A DNA stretch of 28,122 bases from Psilocybe azurescens (taxonomy: Eukaryota > Basidiomycota > Agaricomycetes > Agaricales > Agrocybaceae), in NCBI GenBank assembly GCA_023853785.1, contig JAJIRX010000119.1:1-28122 (forward strand). The letters run 5' to 3'. Of the stretch, positions 9,954 through 22,912 are shown piece by piece; positions within the stretch are counted from its first letter, which is position 1; each line of letters starts with the position of its first letter. Below the pieces are notes generated by a model. That model saw only the letters and a program-made list of their open reading frames with translations. It was not told the origin of the DNA and did not search any database. The position numbers and the translations under genes were made by a program.

Positions 9954-11715
9954 ATGCCTTGTACTAGCACTGGAGGATTGCGTGTGGCTATCATGTTCGT
10001 TTGTCCTTTTATGATCAGAAACCACTGACGTCGATTTTTCACAGAGGAGCGGGTATAGGAGGGCTCTCCTATCTGCAGCACTCGGATTTATGGGCGACAG
10101 AGATGACTTGGAAATCGACATCTACGAGGCCTCCCCTATATATCGGACGTGGGCGCTGGAATAAGCACGTGGCCTCGCACGTGGGAAGTGGCGAAAGCCA
10201 TGGGCCTTCACGAACGCTTACTCTCATTTCTTCCTTGCCTTCCTAATGACTCCCCAAGTAGGTGTAGTCTCTGCCTGCCTGCCTGTCTAGACACTGATCA
10301 TAGTTTGCAAACAGGTTGCATATTTCAAATCCGAAAATCAGATCAAGCTCAAGGCTTCTATGTACGCGACATAATGCGAAATGGTTGAAGAAAATTCTCT
10401 TCATTGTCTATGTTTATGGTGTGCTCACAGCAATGCCGCAGGGGGTGCTATACGTTTTCATAGAGCCGATCTCCAAAAAAGTTCTCAAGGACTCTATAAG
10501 TGGTCCTTTGCACCTGTCACATAGTCTAGTATCGTATCAAGACACGGGCGACGAAGTTCTGCTTTATTTTGCGAACGGGACGACAGCTACATGCGACCTT
10601 CTGATCGGTTTCGATGGAATCAATTCTATCGTACGGAAGGGTCTTCTGTCTAGTCAAGGACTTCTCGATTCACCCTCACTTCATCCAATCTGGTCTGGAA
10701 CCACGGCATACCGCGCACTAGTTCCGATGGAAAAATTGAAAGCAGCTCTTCCGGGCCATAGTGCATTGACTGCTCCCATGCTGGTATGAGCATTTCTACT
10801 GAATCATTGTGCCTACTGTGTGATGATCGGTGCCATGTTTTCTGTAGTATTCAGGAAAATCGAAGGTGAGTTTCCATTAATTGTGACACATAGCTATGGA
10901 GCTAATTTTTGTCGAGCGTATAGCATATTGTGACATATCCGATCTCACAAGACAAGATACTAAACATCGTCGCATATGACACTGATGTGTCCAGGATAGG
11001 AACCATCTACGACGGCCCAACCGCTCTCTCTTGTACCCCAGAGGAAGTTTTATCTGTCTATGAAGGGTGGGAAGAAGAGGTACAAGTAATAATTCAGGTG
11101 AGTTTCTTTCTATGTCGTATATGATCGACGAACAGGATCCTCTCTTATATGTTCTTTGACAGTCTATCGAGAGCGCGACAAAATGGATTTTACGCGACTT
11201 GGTACCGTTGGACCGCTATGCTCTCGGCAGGGTGGCCCTTGCAGGAGATGCGGTAAGCCCTGAGGCTGTACAATCAACTTCATATTAATGAAAGCGAATA
11301 GGCACACGCAATGACGCCGCATCAGGGAGCAGGTGCAGGACAGGCAATCGAGGTTCGTGAAACAAGAACTGACTTCTGACGGACTGATTCAAGAAAAAAT
11401 TTGAAGGACGCGTTCATTCTTGCAAGCTTGATATCTGATCCACTCTGTACTAAACAGATGATATCTAAGGTATCTCAAATCTATGATACCGTCTCCCGTC
11501 CAAGGGGCAATCGAGCCATGAGGTTGTCAAGACTCACAGGAGAACTGTCTGAATTGATCGCTCCAGGGCTCGAAGGCGACGCGCAGGCCTCTTCCGATAT
11601 TCTTGAAAGAGCTTTCCAGGCCTACGAGGATGGATTACACTGGGTATATGAAGACCTCCCTCATGAAGGCAGGAAACAGGCTCTGGAGATGCTGCATAGC
11701 TCGGAGACGGTCTAG
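9954..11715 (+). CDS. FAD-dependent monooxygenase B (paralogue of A)
   Basis: Same family and same nine-exon design as the gene upstream: 9954-9994, 10045-10257, 10315-10383, 10442-10783, 10848-10865, 10924-11097, 11163-11252, 11302-11352, 11407-11715. Motifs: LRVAIIGAGIGGL (FAD Rossmann), VGAGISTWPRTWEVAKAMGL, IRKSDQAQGF, IRFHRADLQK, CDLLIGFDGINSIVRK, HPIWSGTTAYRAL, GRVALAGDA then AHAMTPHQGAGAGQAIED. The 18-nt exon encodes YSGKSK. The frame is broken three times: one base missing near 10064-10071, one C missing at 10133-10136, and one extra A in the run 10475-10480; the last makes a stretch of otherwise open sequence encode the wrong residues. Corrected length is 435 residues. No signal peptide, so cytosolic. 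The aromatic substrate cannot be told from sequence. Confidence 0.87.
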
Positions 11716-12054
11716 AGTGCGTCATTATTGTGCGAACCGCCTTCCATACTTGCTCATTTTTTTAGATACGTCATGATGTACTAACTATGGGGAGATATGT
11801 GACGATCCGAATATCATGAGGTTCATTTTGATTCTTGACTTCGTTTGAGAGTCTTCTGTTTTTTTTTTTCTGTGTGATTGCGGAAACTGTGCGGTCCGGA
11901 AAATTACCTACTAGTCACCTGCCACCCCTTTGACTTAACGTGCCGGCTCTTGACGCGACGGTAGGTAGGAGATCCATTCTTCTCATATAAATAACCGGGA
12001 CCTGTGATAGATGGACTTGTGTCTGCTCACCTTTTTGGTTAGAATACCTCGACA
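11716..12054 (+). promoter_or_regulatory. Intergenic region with likely promoter of the beta-glucosidase gene
   Basis: The 339-nt gap contains a T-rich tract (11861-11870) after the monooxygenase B stop and a TATA-like sequence, catataaataa, at about 11983-11993, roughly 65 nt before the beta-glucosidase ATG at 12055. The distance suits a fungal core promoter. No specific regulator site was recognised. Confidence 0.4.
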
Positions 12055-14866
<2,812 letters not shown>

Positions 14867-15634
14867 GATCCACGACGTAAACAATCTCTTGACAATGTAA
14901 GCAACAATTGGTCACATCTAAATCATTGTATATACAATGCGATAAATGAGAGTGTCTGAACCCGTGGTACCGTGGATGGTGGAAGTACATCAGTAGAAAA
15001 CTCGAGTCGGTCATCTACTTAGTAGCTAAGGCGGGCCCACCTTCCAAGTTGAAAATAAGAGAAAAATGATAAGGAATGTATCCGGCCGATTTTACGTGAG
15101 CGGTTATAGTCGGAGTGGTTTTAGTTCAAAAGTTATCGTGAGTGTCTGATCATGGGAAACAACACACCCATTTAATTACCAGCAATGGACCATAGATGAA
15201 CCGAATGTCTTGGCCCGTAAATCTGGCTTTATTTGAACATGTCAATCGATGAATTGTATGCCTTGTGGGACTTCGTTGATGGTCTACCAACGGCTACAGC
15301 TATGTTCAAGGTACCAACAAGGCACTAAGCCCAACTAATAGGCGCTTGTCCAGACGATTCCGGTACCGGCCACGAATGCGTTGCCGATGTCGAATTGTTG
15401 TGTCAGCATTTGACAAATTGACGGGCACTACGTCAGTGCCACCTGCTAGCCGCCTTCTGACCGAATTCAACACTGGTATAACTCCATGCATCGTGCAGGT
15501 TGAGCTCTCTATAAATTTAGAGGTCGAATGTACTTTATTCAAACTGCTCATCCCACACTTCATATAGATTTTTGACTGATAGATCGGTCGTCGGCATCAT
15601 TCCTAATATTCCTTTCTCCAAAAAACTTAATCTC
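14867..15634. other. Intergenic region between beta-glucosidase and SDR genes
   Basis: No gene is seen in these 768 nt. The small open frames near 15306-15567 on both strands mirror each other and lack any domain. The region should contain the 3' UTR of the beta-glucosidase and the promoter of the SDR. Confidence 0.45.
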
Positions 15635-16876
15635 ATGGCACAAACGTCGTCTGTAGATACTTCCAAAGTGTGGTTGATCACAGGTCAGTTTCTTTTTCAA
15701 AATTTTTGGAATGCTATAAGAATGCCAAAATCATAATCGTACAGGTGCATCCTCAGGGTTTGGAAAGCGTCTTGTGATCTCAGTCCTTGCTCGAGGGGAT
15801 CGCGTTATCGCCACTGCACGATCTTTGGAGAAACTAGAAAGCATCGTCTCAGAATTAGATGCACAACACGCGGATCGGGTGCGGACTTTGCAACTTGATG
15901 TTACGGACGGAGAAGAGAAGATCAAAACAAAAATCGATCAGGCGATCACCTTCTGGAAACGCATTGACGTTCTCGTAAATAACGCAGGTACGTATATATA
16001 TCTCATATGATCTTCTTTTCTTTACATTGCAAGTCTTTTATTATCGTTGTTACTAGGATTCGGGTTTCCAGGAATGGTCGAGGAGGGAGGGTGAGTTATT
16101 TTCTTCGGATTGTCTGTTGCTCAATAATTCAACGGGAGTTGAAGGACCAAGGTATTGCGCCAACAATTTGACACGAATGTTTTTGGAGTGTTAGACGTCA
16201 CGAATGCGACCCTTCCATATCTGAGAGAAAGCAATGGATGCGTTGTGGTCATTGGGAGTAGGTCTGCATGGAAAGCTGAACTTCCTGTAAGCAATCTCGC
16301 TATTATTTCTCGATACACGCCTGACCGCGTTTCGCTTAGGGGCTCGGTACATCTGCAATGACATACCGTTGACTGAGGTTATGCTTACCATCCTTTTTCC
16401 AGGATTTTATGCAGCGTCTAAAGCCGCTATCCATGGTACTGTTCTCTTCCCAGTTTCATCAAAGAATAACTTTAACTTCAACCATATCCTACAGCTATAA
16501 CAGAGACTCTAACGACAGAGCTCGCCCAGTTCAATATTAAAGTTCTTCTCGTGGCCCCAGGTTCATTTAGAACGGAAGGGATCTACGGGCATTCGTACTT
16601 TACCGACAACCCGATCCCAGCTTACGACAAGCTTCGCCAAGTTAGCGAAGCTAGATTTGGCTCCATTTCTGGCACAGAAAAGGCGACCCCGACAAAGCTG
16701 TGAAAGCCATTGTTGATGTGGTGACAGGAGAAGGCAGGGCTAAAGGCCGCCCGTGGCCCAATTATCTGATACTGGGAGAGGACGCTGAGATAGATCTTAA
16801 GAACAAGTGCGGGAGGTTGATGACTGTGCTCGATGAGTGGTCGGATGTTACTAGAGCGGTTAATTTTGATAGTTGA
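15635..16876 (+). CDS. Short-chain dehydrogenase/reductase (SDR), seven exons
   Basis: Classical SDRs oxidise alcohols or reduce carbonyls with NAD(P)(H). Exons: 15635-15683, 15745-15987, 16057-16090, 16145-16286, 16340-16346, 16403-16435, 16495-16876. Motifs: KVWLITGASSGFG (coenzyme-binding TGxxxGxG, split by intron 1), LDVTD, VLVNNAG (NNAG), FDTNVFGVLDVTNATLPYLR, VVVIGSRSAW, FYAASKAAIHA (catalytic YxxxK) and VLLVAPGSFRTEG. The active-site Ser is probably in GSRS. Exon 5 is only 7 nt (GGGCTCG) and is needed to read ELPGLGFYAASK. One G is missing at 16682-16683 after AAAA, so the literal frame ends at TGA 16701-16703 instead of reading KGDPDKAVKAIVDVV; corrected length is 296 residues. Subfamily and substrate are unknown; no signal peptide. 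Confidence 0.87.
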
Positions 16877-17171
16877 TAACTTCTGTTTCTAGAAGTTTGC
16901 CTAAAGCCGACCAACTCTGTAAATCGAGAACAATGGCATATTAAAATTTAATACATAGAATCTGTTATCAATAACAGCTTCTCCTCCGAGTCCGGCTAGG
17001 AGTGCGAAACCAGCGTGCAGTATTCAGAGGAAGTACAGCAATACTACGCATGCCGATAGACGTAAGTCAGAAACATATAGAAAATCGTAGCGATAATCGT
17101 GCCCTGCGCTCTACGATCACGATATATGGAAGAGGTTTGACTTGTGGGATCTGAGACGGGAAACCTCCGGG
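16877..17171. other. Short intergenic stretch between convergent genes
   Basis: Lies between the SDR stop (+) and the stop of the minus-strand four-TM gene. Expected to hold both 3' ends; it is AT-rich at 16930-16980. No other feature seen. Confidence 0.4.
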
Positions 17172-18106
17172 TCATGAAAGAGCAACGGCGCCTTTGGATA
17201 ATACATATGATGAACATTGATTATGATTGGTATGAAAGAATAAATCCGAGGACTTACACGTCATAACCGAAACGCCTTTCAGAAGTAACACGAGGGTAGC
17301 TGTTGTGCAACGATCGTCGATTATGCCACCTAAATTTGTCGTGTTTGCGCACACTGGGGATCTGTACATGGATGAAGGGTCCAACAGAATGTAAATGACG
17401 CTAACTGGAAGCATCGACGTTGTTGTTATTGACCGGATCTACGCAGAGCATGCATTGTATCACGTACATATGCTGATGAGGAAGGAAAATCTAGCCGAGA
17501 TATAATGCTCCACATCCTTCTTGCGATAGGACGCAGCCCTATTCAGCGTTGTTGGTTTAGAGAATTAGAATTCGGATGGAGTTTGTAAGTACTTACATAT
17601 CGACGACCGGTAGATACACCATGAACGAAAGGAGACAAAGCACCATGAAACCACCTTGAGGAGTGGATGAATATGAGTTAGAGCAAAGTGAAATGAAAAG
17701 TTGGCATATCATACCAGATTCTCTATCGGCTTTTCTCGACGAGGAAGCGATTCCGTTTATGCATAAAGAAATAGAAATGAACTGGGATAAAAATGTAATT
17801 GCTAAAAGCAGAAACAATCAGCTCTAAATCATCCCGTTGTCGAAGGCTGAAAAGTGGAGGAACGCTGGACGCACCGTAGTATGTCAGAAGATGCGAGATG
17901 AATCTAAATGCCAGGTTGGGACGATAGAGAACAGACCCATCAGGCATATTGGCTTCCAATTCTATATTGTCTGACTTCTCAGAGATCTTGGACATTGATA
18001 CATCATGGGGCGCCGGGTTATAAGTCGCTTTCGTATCCTCATAGTAGGGAGTCTGCTGAGTTTTGAATGCAGCTATTCCCGAGTAGGCTACGCCGTGGGT
18101 TTCCAT
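17172..18106 (-). CDS. Four-transmembrane protein, possibly MARVEL-like
   Basis: Six minus-strand exons join cleanly in phase: 18106-17875, 17801-17715, 17654-17597, 17538-17468, 17404-17258, 17191-17172, total 615 nt, 204 residues. The first 75 or so residues are polar (METHGVAYSGIAAFKTQQTP start) and likely cytosolic. Four hydrophobic segments follow: FISHLLTYYAITFLSQFISI, GGFMVLCLLSFMVYLPVVDM, ARFSFLISIFSVIYILL and ATLVLLLKGVSVMTCAVAL, with a polar loop containing two Cys (PVCANTTN and DDRC) between the last two, a potential extracellular disulfide pair. The arrangement resembles MARVEL-type membrane proteins, but the family is not firmly recognised. This is the only multi-exon gene here that needs no single-base correction. 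It is convergent with the SDR. Confidence 0.68.
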
Positions 18107-20483
18107 CTGCTTATTACGCGGTGGTGCAAAGTTTCCGTCGTGGACAATGCAGGTGCAATTCGAAACCTCCTAGAGATACGCTATGTGTTGGAAGTCGAGA
18201 ACAGGGGTGGAAAATAACAAGGAGGGTCCTTGGAGGTGTTGTTATGTAGATGTAGGTTAACGATAATGTCTTGTCAGCAGTTGTACAGCAATCACAGCAA
18301 TAGGTGAAGTTTGATTGTAGTGCTGTGCACACTGCAAAGCGTGCCAATTATGAGCGGAGTCAGAGGCGGCGGTGCATTCACGCGTTTACAGCAGAGCCTT
18401 CATTTCCTTCCCAGCACGTGATATATACTCGAATTCGGGAAATCTTTTGGAACGTAGCAAACGCGGTTCCCGCGTGGTTCTATCTTACTCAGAGTTAATC
18501 ATCGAATCTTATGCTTCAAGGAGAAATGGGAAAATTCAATTAGTATTTTATATTTGCACATTCATTCCTCACGTCTAGTACTTAACGTCTATGTATACAT
18601 ACAACTTCTGTGGCTGTGTATTTCCCACTATGAGGTAAGACGCTCGTTGGCGAGTCTTGAGTGAGTGTTACGACGAAATCATGGAATTACGGCTCTTCCA
18701 CCTTCGACACAACGCAGATCGGACCCATAGAGGCACCCATCAGATTCTCGATTCCGCTGGCATCGGTTCTCGCTAATCGAATTCTATTTAATTTGCGCTG
18801 ACAACTCGCCTATCTATTGTCATAAGCAGAATACACTCATTAACCATGTTTTGATTATACTCGCCTTGTGTATGATGAGAAAAGGGCCAAAGGCGATAGG
18901 TCTATCATGCCCAATCGGCCAAGGGGCCCCAAGATTTCACAAACGTCACGGGGTACATATTTTTCATAAGGGCTCGTGGACCCCCTCCCTCCCTCTATAT
19001 AGGGTTTGTTTTTCCTATGTTTTTCCTATATTTTGATGGCTGTGAAAAAAAAAAAAATTCAACATATAAGGACACTAGGTGTCAGGTTTAACTTTCTTTG
19101 AACACAAATAAGACAGCAAGCTTGTTTTAAAGAATTTCTGAATGGGTTCAGCAAAGATATCCAGTAATGGTGGAAACTCTGTATGTTATCTGCTCATACA
19201 AAAAATGGAATATAAATTTAACCTGTGCCGAAAACAATCTGTAAGAGCATGATTCTGGCTCATTAAACTCCAACACTGCTTTCTTGGCCTCTAGCGCCCT
19301 AAATTTCAAGTTTTAGCCTTTAAAACTAAATTTTTTAAGCCCCTTGCAATCGGCACGCTTTATTTGGCAGACCGTGTTTGACAAACACTGGCTCGAAGAG
19401 CTTGGTTAGAAGTTAGAAATTTGAATACACTATAAACGTATACGACGTACTTAAAAGACGATTCAAATGGTAGGGCGACTGGTGAGTCGGATTGAGTAAC
19501 TCGGGAGCCAATTTGGAGCCAATGACGCATGATACTGGACTTAACCGCAGACGACGTGGTACTAATGATGTCTCTAAGCTAATTCCGAGTCAGTAGTACA
19601 GCGCTGTTTCGATTGATAAACACGTAACCTGGACAATCTTCATCAATTTCATCTCCACTAAGTAGTCGGTGGAGAATCCAGGTGTACACTTTATATTTAT
19701 TCATGAAGAATCCGATTGGCCACTACTATGGAGTTCTCAGATTTATTTCTTGATGAAATATCCCACCATCGATGTTGGAAACACTGGAGACAAATGATCA
19801 CGAATAGTTCAATATCCTTCTATGAATTATCACGATTCTAAATATCCTGATCGCTCCACGCCGTACTGAGACCACTACATTGTAATAATGTACCACCCAT
19901 CTGATCACATTGCGGAGCAAATCAAAAAAAAATTGCATCTTGATTGTGATTCAAAATACAGTGGAGTCATCGCACTAAGATTAGTCTGTGGCCGGTGTAC
20001 ACCACTACGGTCACTGCGGGGAATCTGAATCTGACACTGGGCTGTGACCATCAATGCACCGTGGCCATCTTTGCCACAACTGAGTTGCTTGAATTGCGTT
20101 CACCATTTCCACTGACATAACACAGTTTATAATAGTACTGAGCTTCAGCGTGTCTTCTGGGGCTGTATGCTATTAGCTCATCGACTGCAGACGGGGACGG
20201 TATGGGAGCTGTTTGAGGCTAGTCGCAGAATCGACAATGATCTCAGAGTATGCGATCACCGTTTGATGTATTTTCAACCCTTGTATCTCTTTCACTTGCT
20301 TGACTACAGATTATCAACCTCGGTCCTTGATAATAAGCTCAATATCTAATTCTTTGTAGTGTCTAGACATTAAAGTATCTACCTTTGAGTTCTGCGGTGC
20401 ATATAAGTTCAGGCTCAGAATCGATTGGGTCATTCAAATTTCCTCAGGCATAGTTATTCACATCTCAGCAGTCCATAATCCCC
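18107..20483. other. Long gene-poor intergenic region
   Basis: About 2.4 kb with no recognisable protein, tRNA or transposon. It contains an A13 run at about 19046-19058, a C/T-rich patch at 18982-18997 followed by ctctatatagggtttg (a TATA-like stretch near 18999), and several AT-rich segments (19100-19450, 19680-19990). Open frames at 18304-18578, 18851-19036 and 20167-20349 are short and featureless. The left edge is the promoter side of the minus-strand four-TM gene and the right edge that of the DUF6533 gene. Confidence 0.4.
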
Positions 20484-22176
20484 ATGAACAACACATCCCC
20501 ACCATTGCCCTCCCAATCCATGCAGGAGATGATTCATGGTCTACATACTGTGCAGCTGACAAGATGCGCTAGAAGTAAGCCAAATCCCACGTCATGACCG
20601 GAATTTGCGCATAGTTCACTGCTCTCTAGTATCCGCTATTTGTATTATTCTGTATGATTATGGTGAGCAATATGACTTGGATCCTTCTTATGTGAAGAAT
20701 ATGACCCTTGGGTAGTCATCACCTTTGATCAAGAAGTAAGTAGACCGTTGATTACTATCTATGAATCTGACACTGATATCTGTACCCAACGACACAGGTG
20801 TCATTTCTTTGGGTGGGTATGCCTTATATATGTCACATCTACTATAGCTGAATACTATTCGTCTCGATTAAGAACACGCGTTGGAGCTTTGTGAAACTAT
20901 TATTCATCTTGGTATGCCCTATATCTGTTAATGTCATGGCGAGGCTCTGAGCAATGGGTCTCAGAATCGTTATTTTTTGTCGCGGCATACGCGTGAGTTT
21001 CATCCTCGGTATATAATTTACCGCAGTGTAATGATACTCTCGTTAGATTTACGATATACGGTAATCTTCGAAACCCCTAAGCGTTTGCAGGCAGGCGCTT
21101 ACATTGTCACACCGTATCTAGCGTTCTTCTCTCCGAACGTTGATAATAAAGTATGTGCAGCAGTGTAACTTACTCGGTATTGATTATATGTGACATCTTC
21201 TCATTTTTAGTTGTACGTTGCCAGATGGCAGCTGGGAGGAAATAACACAAGTTGCTGATGACTTGTGCGATCATCTTATCTTTGTAGCTGTAAGTATATC
21301 CCAAGGGACTCTGCATTCTCATCTTTGTTGAAAATGTTGGAGGTATATCTTTTATGCAATCTGAGGACTGGGTTGGCTTGATAGGAATTCTTCTTGCACA
21401 AGGTACGTTGCATACAGTATCACAATGTGGGAACTCACCTGACTCCAGCACTATTGCGATTATAGCCATCTTACAAATTCGATTATACGTTCTTTTTCCA
21501 AGAGCCGGAGACTCCTGGCATACATGGTACCTCTCTATATATTGTCAGCAATTGCGTCTACGACTGTGATGGTCAAATCCATTAACCGGGTAAATGGAGG
21601 TGAGAGTAGTCCTCTACGTTAATCCAACTTCGACCACACCTCATAACAGAGGATTTTCTCCAGATGACGCTGTTCGGGCGGTTAGAATCCCTGGTGGGAA
21701 ATTCTGCGTGTATCGAGGACTCCGAGCTACACATACGCCTTTTGGATACCAATCCTCACATTCGAATGCGTCTTGTGTGCACTGGCTATGAAAAGGGGAT
21801 TGCAGCATTTCAAGTCACACGGAAAATATTATTCTACCGGCCTACGACTTGTGGATATCCTAGTTCAAGACTCAATTCTCTACTTTTCAGCGTAGGTGTC
21901 TTTATATACAGAGCCTCTTCTGCTTACAATAATTTGACTCTAGAATTGGGCTTACGTACCTGGCCTGTATGGTGGTCTGGATAGTGGACCTGGTACACCA
22001 TTCCAAGATTTACTCACTTTTTAAGTTGATGAGTTACGCAGGAGAATTATAGGGCTCCTTTAGGATTCTCAGTCGCCATGTCGTCCACCCTATGCAATCG
22101 CATGATATTAAAAGTCCATGGAATTCTTGCTAATGGTAATGGGAAAGCGGTCGAAGATGTGAGTTCTCTGAATTAG
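20484..22176 (+). CDS. DUF6533-family multi-pass membrane protein
   Basis: Agaricomycete genomes carry many DUF6533 proteins with about seven TM helices and unknown role. Starting at ATG 20484 the first exons are 20484-20574, 20630-20662, 20716-20735, 20798-20812 and 20873-20911, giving ISAICIILYDYVITFDQEV then SFLW and NTRWSFVKLLFIL-NRYF, the DUF6533 signature. Later parts read EDWVGLIGILLAQ joined to AILQIRLYVLF, RRLLAYMVPLYILSAIAST, IPGGKFCVY, YAFWIPILTFECVLCALAM, LRLVDILVQDSILYFSA, IGLTYLACMVVWIV and PLGFSVAMSSTLCNRMIL, ending at TAG 22174-22176. The frame is broken by a missing T in the run 21493-21497 and by one base near 21715-21723; the part between 20965 and 21350 could not be fully resolved. 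The topology is receptor-like, but no ligand or function is known. Confidence 0.72.
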
Positions 22177-22912
22177 CCCATGCTCTACTATCAGTAACTT
22201 AATATGATTTTTTCTCACTTGGTCTATCGTACCAGAATTTTTGAAATGGTAGTTGACTCCATGTTGAGGATAAATATATGATCGTATTGGCCTTTGGATC
22301 AGAGAGCTCTTCGCCACCTTGTCTCCAACAGAGGATCATTGTATGCCCATATACATAATTAAATGACCAATATCTCTCCAAGTGCATGATTAGATTCATA
22401 AATTTGTCTATCGCCAGAATCTGAACGACTACGAGGGCAAAAATACTGAAGTAGAGCACATAGAGAAAGTGGTGAATGCAGCTAAGCACTATTAAGCACC
22501 CAAAATCAATGCAACAATATGTTTTTGTTAGAGTATTTCTTAGGCTGCAAAGCCTCTGTATCAAAAGCATTCGCGTACGGGAGATAGAACCCCAAGCTAC
22601 TGCGTGAAAGGCGGTAATGTTGGCCGTTACACCATACACGACACGTGCAAGATATGTTGAGGAAGATATAGTAGCCACGGAGGCGTTGGCGCTTCAAATG
22701 CGTACGGCTAAATATAGATACTAGCGTGTGGGCGGCCCGATCATCGCCCACGAGATGTTACGTAACCATGTTCAACCTGCAGGCCATTTGTTGCCAGTGA
22801 AGGCGGCCTTTGGCGGGCACCACCATTCGCTGTATTTCTTAGGTCCTGGTCTAGGTTACGGGAGCGTACATTTCTCTCAAGGAGCCATTCACGTCGAGCA
22901 AAGGCCTGATGC
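22177..22912. other. Intergenic region with one weak minus-strand open frame
   Basis: A 159-codon open frame runs at 22199-22678 on the minus strand, with one hydrophobic patch (FLYVLYFSIFALVVVQILA). It shows no family motif and no convincing intron pairing, so I do not call it a gene. The right part is the promoter side of the kinase gene; a frame reading SGKTG at about 22930 may belong to the kinase N-terminus if one base is missing near 22945. Confidence 0.3.

Noticed and set aside
18107..20483. A CRISPR array or prokaryotic-type island in the gene-poor stretch
   Set aside because: No regularly spaced direct repeats are visible and the surrounding genes are clearly eukaryotic.
22199..22678. 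159-codon open frame on the minus strand with a hydrophobic patch
   Set aside because: No motif, no matching exons and unbalanced composition; it is compatible with chance in AT-rich intergenic DNA.
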